A DNA stretch of 64,000 nucleotides. Origin: Robertmurraya korlensis. GTDB lineage: Bacteria; Bacillota; Bacilli; Bacillales; Cytobacillaceae. The stretch is from positions 62,001 to 126,000 of the forward strand of contig NZ_JAMBNS010000006.1 of assembly GCF_023715225.1 (NCBI RefSeq), read 5' to 3'. A program made the position numbers and the translations under genes. The notes below the pieces were generated by a model. It saw only the letters and a list, made by a program, of their open reading frames with translations. It was not told the DNA's origin and did no database searches. Positions 26,101-34,028 of this stretch are shown here, piece by piece. The first letter of the stretch is position 1, and every line of letters starts with the position of its first letter.

Positions 26101-26627
26101 CCTAAAAATCCAGCTTTTACATTTAACAAATCCTGACTAGTTTCTAGAAGCAGTAAATCAACATCCCCATCAAGAAGACCGAGTACCTGCTCCTCATATG
26201 TTTCAACTAAAGCAGAAAAGGTTGTTCCGCCTGTTACACTTAATGTTTTGGTTGTAGGACCAAGGGAACCTGCGACAAAGCGTGGCCACTCAGGTGTAGA
26301 AATTTGATCCTTTGCTTTTTTGGCTAGCTTGGCAGCGACCACATTTATTTCATACGCTTTAGAACCTAAATCGTATTCATCCAATACTAGACTCGTTGCA
26401 CCGAAAGTATTGGTTTCAATAATATCGGCTCCTGCACGTAGGTACTCTAGGTGAATTTTTTCAATCACATTTGGAGCGGTGAGGTTCAAAATTTCATTAC
26501 AACCCTCATACTCCTCTCCACCAAAATCCTTAGCTGTTAATGCTTCTTGTTGGAGCATCGTACCCATCGCACCATCCATGATGAGAATTCGTTTATTTAG
26601 TTGTTCATTTAACGATGCTGTTTGCAT
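23175..26627 (-). CDS. metH: Cobalamin-dependent methionine synthase MetH
   Basis: MetH transfers the methyl group of 5-methyltetrahydrofolate to homocysteine using B12. All four modules are present in 1150 residues: a homocysteine domain with zinc ligands ending in INIVGGCCGTTPEHI (near 290), a pterin-binding domain (RPIMVGERTNVIGSRKFK onward), a B12 cap and Rossmann domain with the ligand motif DVHDIGKN (near 750), and a C-terminal AdoMet reactivation domain (KDRFSAKYTGQRFSFGYPAC). Between the last two is a Ser/Thr-rich linker. It is the last gene of the S-box operon and overlaps yitJ by 23 bases. No cobalamin riboswitch precedes it. Confidence 0.97.
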   Translation of the reverse strand: MQTASLNEQLNKRILIMDGAMGTMLQQEALTAKDFGGEEYEGCNEILNLTAPNVIEKIHLEYLRAGADIIETNTFGATSLVLDEYDLGSKAYEINVVAAKLAKKAKDQISTPEWPRFVAGSLGPTTKTLSVTGGTTFSALVETYEEQVLGLLDGDVDLLLLETSQDLLNVKAGFLGIQRAFDLRNKKLPIMISGTIEPMGTTLAGQSIEAFYISIQHMNPIAVGLNCATGPEFMQDHIRSLSSLSNSAISCYPNAGLPDEEGHYHETPDLLAKKLGNFAAEGWINIVGGCCGTTPEHIKAISDEMKKYKPRQRIENHAHMVSGIEPFVYDDPTLRPIMVGERTNVIGSRKFKRLISEGKIEEASEIARAQVKNGAHVIDICLADPDRDEIVDMENFIQEVVKKVKVPLVIDSTDDNVLEKALSYSQGKAIINSINLEDGEEKFESVSKLIHKYGAAIVVGTIDEKGMGVTAEKKLEVAKRSYDLLVNKYGVPPQDIIFDPLVFPVGTGDEQYIGSAKATVDGIRLIKETMPETQTILGISNVSFGLPPVGREVLNSVFLYHCTVAGLDYAIVNTEKLERFASIPPEEVKLAEDLLFHTTDETLAVFTDFYREKKKEAKSTLPDMTLEERLAYYIVEGTKEGLIPDLELALSTYPTPLDIINGPLMDGMKEVGRLFNDNQLIVAEVLQSAEVMKASVSFLEPHMEAGDTSSSKGKVILATVKGDVHDIGKNLVDIILSNNGYDVVDLGIKVTPTTLIETIKKENPDIVGLSGLLVKSAQQMVLTAQDMKQAGINIPILVGGAALSRKFTDTKISKEYDGLVLYAKDAMNGLSLANQLQDEEELKKLEVEHAEKQERIASTSNDSSSSTATATAIKVRSKTKQDHIVQVPKDVKRHILRQYSLAHIEPYINEQMLIGHHLGVKGTIEKLLAAQDEKAWKVKNVVDELKADAKQKGWIKPQAVYQFYPAQSKDESIYIYNPENHSEIIETFTFPRQETEPFLCLADYVKSVDSGEMDYVGFFAVTAGTGIRQAAEELKKAGRFLENHALQALALETAEGFAEFIHRLMRDQWGFPDPVSMTMKDRFSAKYTGQRFSFGYPACPDLEDQTRLFSLLKPEEIGIQLTEGFMMEPEASVTAMVFSHPEARYFNVLR

Positions 26628-28470
26628 TCAGCTTCCTCCTTAACACTTGGCTGTTTATCGTATTTGTATAGGTAGCGAGCTGTGCGGTCATTTCATAGCG
26701 CATAAAAGGAGTAATTAAATAAATTCCATTAAACAATTCAGAAGCCGCGTCAATCAATGACTTTGTAATTGAAATTCCTTCCTTAGCTGACTGAACAGGA
26801 TCATCTTTTAAAGAAGCCATTTGCTCTCTAATAGAATCAGAAATTTTTATTCCAGGTACCTCGTTATGAAGAAACTCCGCATTTTTACTCGATGTTAGTG
26901 GCATTAACCCAATGTATATAGGTTGAGAAATATGCCTAGTTGCATTGTAAATCTCTATCAGTTTTTCCTCTGAATACACTGGTTGAGTGATGAAGTAATC
27001 TGCTCCGTACTTTGCTTTCTTTTCCAGTCGTAAAACAGCTTTATCAATATATTTTACATTTGGATTAAATGCGGCAGCAACTGAAAATACACCTTTTTCC
27101 CCTAAATCCTTGCCAGTAGGGGACAGACCTTCATTAAACTGCTTAATCATGCTAATGAGTTCAAATGAAGATACATCATATACAGATGACGCACCAGGAA
27201 AATCACCGACACGGGCAGGGTCGCCTGTTATAGCTAATATATCATGTAATCCTAGGGTATGAAGGCCCATAAGATGAGATTGAAGACCAATAATATTTCG
27301 ATCACGACAAGTAATGTGAACAAGTGGTCGTAAGCCGATATTGGTTTTTGTCAATTGAGCCAAGCTAGTATTACATATTCTTGGAGAGGCTAGGGAATTA
27401 TCAGCTAATGTAATAGCATCAACACCTGCTTCCTTAAGTGCTTGTGCTCCTTCAAAAAATTTCTTTGTGTTCAGCTTACGAGGTGGGTCCAATTCTACAA
27501 TGACGGATGATCTTTCTTTAACTATATCCTGTAGAGGACGCTCTGTACGCTTGGGTTGTTCAGGTTTCACTTGAACCACTTCTTTTTTTACTTCCACTTG
27601 TTTTTCCGTCACCGGTGAAGTCCCTTTTAGCTCTGAAGCAAAGGCCGCAATATGGGCTGGAGTCGTACCACAGCATCCTCCTAAAAGACGAACACCTTGA
27701 GCTCTAAATTCCTGAGCACTTTTTCGGAAATAATCTGCATCTCCTTCATAATGGAATTTTCCATCCGTATACGTAGGAAGACTAGCATTTGGGTAAGCGG
27801 ATAAAAGTGCTGTTTTAGGTAATTCAACTTGTTCCAAGCTTTCAAGCATATGATGGGGACCAAGTCGACAGTTCACACCCACCACATCAGCACCAAGACT
27901 TTCTAATCGTAAAAGAGCTTCATTAATGGGTGTTCGGTTTTGCATAATACCAGGGACCTGCATGGAAACTTGCGCAATAATAGGTAAATTGGTTTCCTTT
28001 CTCGCAACGGATAGGACTGCCTCAATTTCATCTAAATCGTAGTAAGTTTCAAGTAACAGCCCATCAACATCTTCCAACAATAAATAATGTAGCTGCTGTG
28101 AAAAGCTGTGGACAATTTCCTCTAAAGAAAATGAGTTGGGGCGGATCCCGCGGTTACCACCAATGGTTCCTACAACAAAGCTTTCATTGGTCAAAGCTTG
28201 TTTCGCAATTTTAACGGCAGCACGATTAATTTTTTCTACAGAATCTTCAAGCCCGTATCTTTGTAGCTTTAAGGAGTTGGCAGCATACGTGTTTGTTTGA
28301 ATCACATCCGCTCCTGCTCGTAAATAGGCCTTATGGATGTTTAAAATATCATCCGGATGTGACAAGTTTAACTCTTCAAAACAACTATCTGTACCATAAG
28401 AGTAGAGAAGGGTACCCATTGCACCATCACCGATGACAATGTCTTTTTTCAGTTTATCTAAAAGGCTCAT
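26605..28470 (-). CDS. yitJ: YitJ: homocysteine S-methyltransferase / methylenetetrahydrofolate reductase
   Basis: This is a two-domain fusion. Residues 1-285 are a homocysteine S-methyltransferase domain (IGDGAMGTLLYSYG, NTYAANS, zinc motif LLGGCCGTTPAHI). After a Lys/Glu/Val-rich linker, residues 320-615 are a MetF-like reductase that makes 5-methyl-THF (VIVELDPPR, LAITGDPARVGDFP, YFITQPVYS). The same fusion is encoded by B. subtilis yitJ. It supplies the methyl donor for MetH encoded next. The start overlaps the metC stop by four bases. Confidence 0.95.
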   Translation of the reverse strand: MSLLDKLKKDIVIGDGAMGTLLYSYGTDSCFEELNLSHPDDILNIHKAYLRAGADVIQTNTYAANSLKLQRYGLEDSVEKINRAAVKIAKQALTNESFVVGTIGGNRGIRPNSFSLEEIVHSFSQQLHYLLLEDVDGLLLETYYDLDEIEAVLSVARKETNLPIIAQVSMQVPGIMQNRTPINEALLRLESLGADVVGVNCRLGPHHMLESLEQVELPKTALLSAYPNASLPTYTDGKFHYEGDADYFRKSAQEFRAQGVRLLGGCCGTTPAHIAAFASELKGTSPVTEKQVEVKKEVVQVKPEQPKRTERPLQDIVKERSSVIVELDPPRKLNTKKFFEGAQALKEAGVDAITLADNSLASPRICNTSLAQLTKTNIGLRPLVHITCRDRNIIGLQSHLMGLHTLGLHDILAITGDPARVGDFPGASSVYDVSSFELISMIKQFNEGLSPTGKDLGEKGVFSVAAAFNPNVKYIDKAVLRLEKKAKYGADYFITQPVYSEEKLIEIYNATRHISQPIYIGLMPLTSSKNAEFLHNEVPGIKISDSIREQMASLKDDPVQSAKEGISITKSLIDAASELFNGIYLITPFMRYEMTAQLATYTNTINSQVLRRKLNANSIVK

Positions 28471-29654
28471 CTTACTGTCTCTCCTTGGCTCTTCGCGGCT
28501 ATCGTTTCAAAAGCAGCCGTGAAGTCTTTAATGATATCATCTGGATGTTCTAGTCCAACAGAAAGGCGAAGGAGACTTTGGCTGATCCCTCTTTTTAAGC
28601 GTTGTTTAATTGGCATTGCCGCATGTGACATTTTAGCTGGGTAAGAGAGGATGGATTCAACAGCTCCTAAACTTACAGCAAATACTGGGATCTCTGTTAA
28701 TTCAACGAATTGTTTTACGGCTTCTTCACTTTCAAGTTCAAATGAAAGAACGGCTCCGGCACCTTCTGATTGTTCTTTTTGTATTTCGTACTGTGGATGG
28801 TCAGAAAGTCCAGGGTAGTACACTTTTTTCACAGAAGGATGGTTCTGCAAGAAGTGTGCTATTTTTAGGGTAGATTTCATTGAGAAATCCATCCTAACCG
28901 ATAAGGTCTTCATTCCTCGTAACACTAACCAAGCATCTTGAACGCCTAACACAGCGCCAAAAGAATTTTGTAAGAATCCAATCTGTTTAGCAAGGTCAGG
29001 ATCGTTTACAACGATCGCTCCAGCAACTACATCACTATGACCAGATAGAAACTTTGTGGCACTATGAAGAATCACATCCGCACCAAGAAGTAATGGCTTT
29101 TGTAGAGCTGGTGTTAAAAATGTATTGTCAACAAAGGTTAACGCTCCAACACTTTTCGCAATCTCACTGATCGCTCGAATATCCGTTACCTTTAAAAGCG
29201 GATTGGAGGGAGTTTCTACATAAAAAACCTTCGTATTTGGACGAATCGCTTGTTTTACAGCTGTAAGGTCCGTCATATCAACAAATGTGTGCTCGATTCC
29301 AAAACGAGAAAGTACTTCTGTCACCATTCTGTACGTACCACCATATACGTCCTCCGTGATCACCACATGGTCTCCTTGAGAGAGTAGGAGAAACGCAGTC
29401 GAAATGGCTGCCATACCTGATGAAAAGGCAAATCCGTTTGTGCCTTCCTCAAGGTTTGCAATAACTGTTTCAAAAGCTTCGCGAGTGGGATTCGCGCTTC
29501 GACCATAGTCATATTTTCCAAACTCATCTACGCTATGCTGATGAAAGGTGGAAGCGTGTTGAATAGGAACGGAAACAGCACCGTTAGTAGGATCAAATTT
29601 ATGTTCATTATGAAGTAGTTTTGTTTCAAATGAAAAGTTGTGTTCTTTTGTCAT
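28467..29654 (-). CDS. metC: MetC: cystathionine beta-lyase
   Basis: This PLP enzyme of the Cys/Met metabolism family converts cystathionine to homocysteine, pyruvate and ammonia. The PLP lysine is in LHSATKFLSGHSDVV, and other family marks are YGRSANPTREAFE, SSGMAAISTAFLLL and VETPSNPLLKVTDI. Start 29654 has GGAGGC seven bases upstream, and an ATG six bases earlier would be too close to it. The assignment as beta-lyase rather than gamma-synthase rests on operon order (metI first, metC second, as in B. subtilis). 395 residues. Confidence 0.88.
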   Translation of the reverse strand: MTKEHNFSFETKLLHNEHKFDPTNGAVSVPIQHASTFHQHSVDEFGKYDYGRSANPTREAFETVIANLEEGTNGFAFSSGMAAISTAFLLLSQGDHVVITEDVYGGTYRMVTEVLSRFGIEHTFVDMTDLTAVKQAIRPNTKVFYVETPSNPLLKVTDIRAISEIAKSVGALTFVDNTFLTPALQKPLLLGADVILHSATKFLSGHSDVVAGAIVVNDPDLAKQIGFLQNSFGAVLGVQDAWLVLRGMKTLSVRMDFSMKSTLKIAHFLQNHPSVKKVYYPGLSDHPQYEIQKEQSEGAGAVLSFELESEEAVKQFVELTEIPVFAVSLGAVESILSYPAKMSHAAMPIKQRLKRGISQSLLRLSVGLEHPDDIIKDFTAAFETIAAKSQGETVR

Positions 29655-29656
29655 TT

Positions 29657-30763
29657 TCATGCCTCCGAACTTAAACGAGTAAGAGCTTGGTCAATATCTT
29701 TAATTAAATCTTCCACGTCTTCAATACCAACAGAGAAACGAAGCAGGCGATTACAAACGCCAATTGAAAAACGAATTTCTTCCGGAATATCCGCATGTGT
29801 CTGTGTAGCTGGGTATGTAATGAAGCTTTCTACACCCCCAAGACTTTCTGCAAACGTAATAAGGTTAAGATTTTGTAAGAATGAATTAACCCACTCTTCT
29901 TTTTTAATTCGGAAGGAAAGCATGCCACCACGACCTGGGTAAAGAACATCTATCACATTTTCATGATTCTTCAAGAAGCTTGCAAGTTCTCTTGCATTTT
30001 TTTCATGCTGTTTCATTCTAAGCGCTAAAGTCTTCATTCCGCGAATAAGTAGCCAAGAGTCAAACGGACTTAAAACAGCTCCAATCGAGTTGTGATGGAA
30101 TCCAAGTTGTTCACAAACCTCTTTTCCTTTCCCAACGATCAAGCCAGCTAGCACATCATTATGTCCACCTAAGTATTTGGTAGCACTATGAATGACAATA
30201 TCAGCTCCAAGCTCAATCGGTCTTTGAAGTAATGGAGTGTAAAAGGTATTGTCGACAATTAATAAAATATTATATTTTTTCGCTAGTTCAGCAACGGCTT
30301 GAATATCTGTTTCTTCCATAAGAGGATTGGTAGGTGTTTCTATAAATATAGCTTTCGTTTTTTCCGTAATAGACTGTTCGATAATACTTACATCATGTGT
30401 TTGTACATACGTACTCGAAAGTCCCCATTTTTTAAATCCTTGCTCTAGAACTCGATAGGTTCCACCGTATAAATCTCTTGATACAATCCATTCGTCGCCA
30501 GATTCAAAGAGTGCAAGAATGGTAGTGATTGCAGCCATTCCAGAACTACAGGCAAATCCTTGATCACCGCCTTCTAAATCAGCAATTGCCGCCTCTACAA
30601 GCTTTCTTGTTGGATTGCCTGTGCGAATATAATCAAAGCCAGTTGATTGGCCAATTCCTTCATGTCGATAAGCGGTGGAAAAGTAAACAGGAGGGTTTAC
30701 TGTCCCCGTTTGAGTTTCACTTCTGTTTCCAATCTGCGCTACCTTGGTTTCGTTTTTGTACAT
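29657..30763 (-). CDS. metI: MetI: cystathionine gamma-synthase / O-acetylhomoserine thiolyase
   Basis: This PLP enzyme is homologous to the next gene and joins O-acetylhomoserine with cysteine (or sulfide). Features are FDYIRTGNPTRKLVE, SSGMAAITTILALF, IETPTNPLMEETDI and the PLP lysine in IHSATKYLGGHNDVL. The start is 30763 (MYKNETKVAQIG), with GGGAGAG upstream. The longer frame would run into the S-box terminator. It is the first gene of a four-gene methionine operon under SAM control. 368 residues. Confidence 0.9.
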   Translation of the reverse strand: MYKNETKVAQIGNRSETQTGTVNPPVYFSTAYRHEGIGQSTGFDYIRTGNPTRKLVEAAIADLEGGDQGFACSSGMAAITTILALFESGDEWIVSRDLYGGTYRVLEQGFKKWGLSSTYVQTHDVSIIEQSITEKTKAIFIETPTNPLMEETDIQAVAELAKKYNILLIVDNTFYTPLLQRPIELGADIVIHSATKYLGGHNDVLAGLIVGKGKEVCEQLGFHHNSIGAVLSPFDSWLLIRGMKTLALRMKQHEKNARELASFLKNHENVIDVLYPGRGGMLSFRIKKEEWVNSFLQNLNLITFAESLGGVESFITYPATQTHADIPEEIRFSIGVCNRLLRFSVGIEDVEDLIKDIDQALTRLSSEA

Positions 30764-30788
30764 TTTAGTCTCTCCCAACATCCAAATA

Positions 30789-30823
30789 ATAAAAAAAAGT
30801 CTTCTCTCTAAGAAGAAGACTTT
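30789..30823 (-). terminator. S-box terminator
   Basis: AAGTCTTCT and AGAAGACTT (minus strand) form the stem just upstream of metI, followed by eight T residues. It is the expression platform of the SAM riboswitch. Confidence 0.88.
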
Positions 30824-30843
30824 GTTATCAACATGAGCCATTC

Positions 30844-30950
30844 TTCTTATCTTCCAAGTAAAATACTTGCTGGAATTAGCACCTTTTCAAAAAATTGATG
30901 GTTGCTGAGGCTTCATAGGGCCAGACCCTCGACCTCTCTTGATAAGAAAT
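30844..30950 (-). promoter_or_regulatory. SAM-I (S-box) riboswitch
   Basis: Reading the minus strand, the canonical blocks occur in order: CTTATCAAGAGAGG, GGTCTGGCCCTATGAAGCC, TCAGCAACC, GGTGCTAATTCCAGCAAG and the closing GGAAGATAAG. SAM binding is expected to favour the terminator and shut the metI-metC-yitJ-metH operon down. The rest of the 350-base gap up to 31114 holds its promoter and the leader of the next plus-strand gene. Confidence 0.96.
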
Positions 30951-30971
30951 CAAAACATTTAATTTTTTCTA

Positions 30972-31001
30972 ACTTTACTACAGTAAATCGCTAAGTGTCA
31001 A
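30972..31001 (-). promoter_or_regulatory. Promoter of the methionine operon
   Basis: On the minus strand TTGACA (31001-30996) and TAAAGT (30977-30972) are 18 bases apart, placing the transcript start shortly before the S-box. Confidence 0.5.
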
Positions 31002-31114
31002 TCTTTTTTACAAATTAACGACAATTTTGTTCACAATTTCCTAAAATTTACTATATGAATATTCAGAACATTTAATATATAATGAGTTTGAGAACAAAAA
31101 GTGGAGGGAAATTC

Positions 31115-31351
31115 ATGCAAACGAAAAGCAGATGTCATCATCGGTATATGTTGAGTGAAGACGCCTTTTTTGTTACCGAAGATGGAATTGAATTGTTTAT
31201 TCTAGGTGAGAGTCTTCAAGATTACCCTGTAGGTGGTCACGTGGATTTTCCTCTTGAAATGAGAGAAATGAATGAATCTGTTCAAAAGGAGAAACGACTC
31301 TCTAGTCACCCCCTGCAACAACTTTACTTAAATATGATCAATCAATTATAG
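31115..31351 (+). CDS. Small soluble protein, unknown function
   Basis: A 78-residue protein with a basic, His-rich N-terminus (CHHRYMLSEDAFFVTEDG) and a polar C-terminal half. I do not recognise a family. ATG 31115 follows GTGGAGGG at good distance. The upstream in-frame ATG at 31082 lacks one. The gene has its own terminator directly after the stop. It is divergent from the methionine operon. Confidence 0.6.
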   Translation: MQTKSRCHHRYMLSEDAFFVTEDGIELFILGESLQDYPVGGHVDFPLEMREMNESVQKEKRLSSHPLQQLYLNMINQL

Positions 31352-31372
31352 ACGGGGAAACCCGTCTTGTTT
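31351..31372 (+). terminator. Short terminator
   Basis: GACGGG and CCCGTC form a stem with loop GAAA, followed by TTGTTTATTTTT. Confidence 0.65.
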
Positions 31373-31392
31373 ATTTTTAGTACGGTACATAA

Positions 31393-31420
31393 AACCACCG
31401 GCATAAGGGAGCCGGTGGTT
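31393..31420 (-). terminator. Terminator of the Sda-like gene
   Basis: AACCACCGGC and GCCGGTGGTT form a perfect 10-bp stem a few bases beyond the Sda-like stop codon. On the minus strand it is followed by TTTTATG, a short T tract. Confidence 0.65.
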
Positions 31421-31425
31421 GTGTC

Positions 31426-31560
31426 TTACGATTTAATTGCCGGTTTTAAATTTCTTTTCTCAATTTCCTTCTTTAAAAACTTCGCCCATTCTTTATCTTC
31501 ACCTGACTTCAATGCATTCCGATACGAGACAACCAAAATTTCATTACTCATTATCTTCAT
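31426..31560 (-). CDS. Sda-like inhibitor of sporulation histidine kinases
   Basis: A 44-codon ORF with AAGGAGG seven bases before its ATG and a hairpin after its stop. The protein reads MSNEILVVSYRNALK near the start and EWAKFLKKEIEKRNL near the middle. This matches the Sda pattern of two antiparallel helices (LSDELLxxSYxxA, then FIxxLxxEIxRR). Sda binds the dimerisation domain of KinA/KinB and blocks sporulation when DNA replication is disturbed. Two start methionines are possible, three codons apart. I am fairly sure the ORF is real and moderately sure of the family. Confidence 0.68.
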   Translation of the reverse strand: MKIMSNEILVVSYRNALKSGEDKEWAKFLKKEIEKRNLKPAIKS

Positions 31561-31748
31561 TTGTAAGCCTCCTTAAAATGGACTGAATTTTCTAGCTTTT
31601 TATCATTGTATCGGGTTTTAATCCATTTGAAAACCCAAAAATCCATATTTATTGCCATAAAATTATTAATATTCTGTTACAGGATTTCCACGTAATATTT
31701 TTTTTCATGATAAAATATGGTAAATAGTTTGTATGATGGGGGAGAAGG

Positions 31749-32612
31749 ATGGAAACGATTACACTTTTTGTTTATGGTACATTAAGAAGACATGAAGAAA
31801 ATCACGGATTAATCAGGGAAGCTACTTGCATAGCTGAACAGGCATGGGTAAACGGTGAGCTTTTTGATACAGGTAACGGTTATCCTACCCTCGAACTTAA
31901 TGAATCTGGTAAGGTGCATGGAGAGATATATGAGGTTAGTAAAAACCTTTTACCTAAGCTCGACGCTTTGGAGGATTATGAAGAGGGGAAAGAGTCTAAT
32001 TTGTTTGACAGAACAAATGTAACCGTTCATACCGATAAAGGTACTTATGTAGCGTTCGTGTATGTGAATGCGGATGAATCAAGCAAGGTCGAAAAAATTA
32101 CTCACGGAGATTGGAAGTTACATAGATTCATGAAAAATCGTCCTGAACAAGTATACTACTTTGCATATGGTTCGTGTATGGATGATGAACGATTCCGAAA
32201 AGCGGGGGTGGACCACTGTTTTAAAAACCTCGTCGGTGCTGCTGTACTAAAGGGGTATTCCATGAAATACCTTTTCAGAGTAAGTGATGGTGGAAGGGCC
32301 GATATTGTGGAAGAGGGTGGCGAAACCGAAGGGTTGGTATACTTAACCCCATATGAAGGGGTCGAGTATTTATTTGCTAGAGAGGGATTTTATGGAGGCT
32401 GGTATCGCCCTACATTTGTAGATGTGGCCATCGATGGGGAAACGTTTAAGGATGTTTTGACATTTCATGTGTATAACAAAATGCCTGAAGTGGCACCTCC
32501 CGACCATTACTCGACCGAAATTCTTAGAGGTGCAAAAGGAAGATTGAGCGAGCGATATTTTCAATATTTACTAACAGAACTTGATCGTCTAAAAAAGTTG
32601 AGCAATAGTTAA
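31749..32612 (+). CDS. ykqA: YkqA: tandem gamma-glutamylcyclotransferase-like protein
   Basis: Two AIG2/GGCT-type domains in tandem: the first opens with LFVYGTLRRHEENHGL and the second with VYYFAYGSCMDDERF (near residue 137). A catalytic-type acidic residue lies in LDALEDYEEG of the first. Enzymes of this fold cleave gamma-glutamyl amines to 5-oxoproline, which would be of interest because a 5-oxoprolinase operon lies 10 kb away. Actual substrates of YkqA are unknown to me. 287 residues, as in B. subtilis. ATG has GGGGGAGAAGG upstream. Confidence 0.85.
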   Translation: METITLFVYGTLRRHEENHGLIREATCIAEQAWVNGELFDTGNGYPTLELNESGKVHGEIYEVSKNLLPKLDALEDYEEGKESNLFDRTNVTVHTDKGTYVAFVYVNADESSKVEKITHGDWKLHRFMKNRPEQVYYFAYGSCMDDERFRKAGVDHCFKNLVGAAVLKGYSMKYLFRVSDGGRADIVEEGGETEGLVYLTPYEGVEYLFAREGFYGGWYRPTFVDVAIDGETFKDVLTFHVYNKMPEVAPPDHYSTEILRGAKGRLSERYFQYLLTELDRLKKLSNS

Positions 32613-32694
32613 TTTTTTATTGTATATCGGTTTAATACAGGTATCCATTGTGGTAAACACTTCATATCACCAACTTAAGAAAGTGGGTCAGAAT

Positions 32695-32928
32695 ATGAGT
32701 GGAAATCGAGAAAATGGCTATTATGAGCTGGTGTATAATAATAGACAATATAACTATCTAGAGTTTATTAGATTAGATACAATATGTGAAATTAGTTATA
32801 TAACTTTAAAAAATATCTTAACAGGAGAATTTTTCACCTTTGAAGAGAACAAAGTGCGTAAAGTAACAAAAAGAAATTTTAGAATTAAACCTTTTAAGAA
32901 GCATTTTTTAGAAAAAGTTGCTAAGTAG
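32695..32928 (+). CDS. Small basic protein, unknown function
   Basis: A 77-residue protein rich in Asn, Tyr and Lys, ending in a strongly basic segment (VRKVTKRNFRIKPFKKHF). No family recognised. The frame is open from 32620, but ATG 32695 is the first start with even a weak ribosome-binding site (AAAGTGGG). The gene may be weakly translated. It lies between ykqA and a DUF6501-like gene in the same direction. Confidence 0.5.
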   Translation: MSGNRENGYYELVYNNRQYNYLEFIRLDTICEISYITLKNILTGEFFTFEENKVRKVTKRNFRIKPFKKHFLEKVAK

Positions 32929-32976
32929 TTACTTCCTTTCTATAATAAGATAGATAATGTAAAAGGAGTGACTGTA

Positions 32977-33180
32977 GTGATTCATCTAAAATGGTCAGAG
33001 TCAGAAACAATAAAAAAGGTAACTTGTGTTCACACTAAAGCTGAAAAATATATTGTCGATAATAAATTAACACCAGGAAATGTGTACGAAGTAAAAAATG
33101 AAACAGAAGAATTTTACTTTATTATAGATAATAGTGGAAAAGTTGGCGGCTACTACAAGGATTATTTCAAAGAAGCTTAA
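32977..33180 (+). CDS. DUF6501-like small protein
   Basis: The 67-residue product reads IHLKWSESETIKKVTCVHT, then KLTPGNVYEVKNETEEFYFI and IDNSGKVGGYYKDYF, a pattern I associate with the uncharacterised Bacillus DUF6501 family. AAAAGGAG is eight bases before GTG 32977. The GTG at 32968 overlaps the ribosome-binding site and is less likely. Single gene with its own terminator. Function unknown. Confidence 0.7.
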   Translation: MIHLKWSESETIKKVTCVHTKAEKYIVDNKLTPGNVYEVKNETEEFYFIIDNSGKVGGYYKDYFKEA

Positions 33181-33191
33181 CATCGACTACA

Positions 33192-33228
33192 TAATACTGT
33201 TAGCATGGTAGCTAACAGTATTTTCTTT
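33192..33228 (+). terminator. Terminator before crcB
   Basis: AATACTGTTAGC and GCTAACAGTATT pair over 12 bp with a six-base loop, followed by TTCTTTTA. Confidence 0.82.
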
Positions 33229-33261
33229 TAATCTGTTATTTTTATTAATAGGGTGGATGTT

Positions 33262-33648
33262 ATGAGGTTAATATTTGTGGGGATCGGTGGGTCCATTGGA
33301 AGTGTGTTGAGATATAGTATTTACTACAATATGTTAGCCATTAATGGAGACTGGTTACCATTTTTAGGAACTCTACTTGCCAATTTGTTAGGAGCATTTG
33401 CACTTGGTTGGTTTACTTCAAGAATGCTCCTTTCAAAGAAGCTCCCTGATGATTTAGCAGCAGCTATTGGGACGGGGTTAATTGGTTCTTTTACAACTTT
33501 CTCTACCTTAAGTGTGGAGCTTAGCTCTTTATTACAGGAGGGACAATATCTTCTAGCCATTTGTTATGTTTGTTTAAGTATGGTAGGTGGCCTGGTCTGC
33601 GCATTCGGAGGCTTCCGAATAGGGCAGAGAAGGGTGGTCGTTCAATGA
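33262..33648 (+). CDS. crcB: CrcB/Fluc fluoride channel, first subunit
   Basis: This is a small four-helix membrane protein that exports fluoride by forming dual-topology dimers. Family marks are GGSIGSVLRY at the start, GTLLANLLGAFALGW and the pore segment GTGLIGSFTTFSTLSVE. ATG 33262 follows AGGGTGG. 128 residues. It overlaps the second crcB gene by four bases (ATGA). Paired crcB genes make heterodimers with opposite membrane orientation. No fluoride riboswitch is visible upstream. Confidence 0.93.
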   Translation: MRLIFVGIGGSIGSVLRYSIYYNMLAINGDWLPFLGTLLANLLGAFALGWFTSRMLLSKKLPDDLAAAIGTGLIGSFTTFSTLSVELSSLLQEGQYLLAICYVCLSMVGGLVCAFGGFRIGQRRVVVQ

Positions 33649-33992
33649 TTTTCATTCTAATTGCTGTAGGTGGGTTTATTGGAGCAAATGCTAGATATAT
33701 TATTGGTCAGCTTGCGAAAAAGTATTTAAACTTTTCCATTCCTCTCGGTACTCTCATTATTAATGCAATAGGTTCGTTACTCTTAGGTTTGTTGGTTGGC
33801 AAAGGGATAAGAGGGGACGTATACTCCTTTTTAGGAGTTGGATTTATGGGTGCTTTTACTACATTCTCTACATTCAAGCTTGAACTGATACAGCTTTGGG
33901 AGTCAAAAGAATATAAAGCATTCGTCCTATATTTATTATTGAGCTACGGTATTGGAATTGTCCTAGCTTCGATTGGATTTCTGCTGGCATAA
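33645..33992 (+). CDS. crcB: CrcB/Fluc fluoride channel, second subunit
   Basis: This is the partner of the preceding gene. The 115 residues contain GGFIGANARYIIG, GTLIINAIGSLLLG and GFMGAFTTFSTFKLE. The latter corresponds to the fluoride-coordinating Phe/Ser/Thr segment. The start is set at 33645 from the ATGA overlap with the stop of the first gene. A longer frame reaching into that gene is not credible. The two subunits differ enough to suggest an obligate heterodimer. Confidence 0.93.
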   Translation: MIFILIAVGGFIGANARYIIGQLAKKYLNFSIPLGTLIINAIGSLLLGLLVGKGIRGDVYSFLGVGFMGAFTTFSTFKLELIQLWESKEYKAFVLYLLLSYGIGIVLASIGFLLA

Positions 33993-34026
33993 AAAAGGTC
34001 TGCTCTTTTAATTGAGCAGACCTTTT
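33993..34026. terminator. Bidirectional terminator between crcB and yidC
   Basis: AAAAGGTCTGCTC and GAGCAGACCTTTT form a 13-bp stem with an eight-base loop, and the ends are A-rich on the left and T-rich on the right. Confidence 0.88.
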
Positions 34027-34028
34027 AG

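Noticed and set aside
31367-31576. 69-codon plus-strand frame
   Set aside because: It is antisense to the Sda-like gene, which has a strong ribosome-binding site, a family-like sequence and a terminator.
33181-33261. Fluoride riboswitch before the crcB pair
   Set aside because: The 80 bases hold only the terminator of the previous gene and a ribosome-binding site. No fluoride aptamer blocks are visible.
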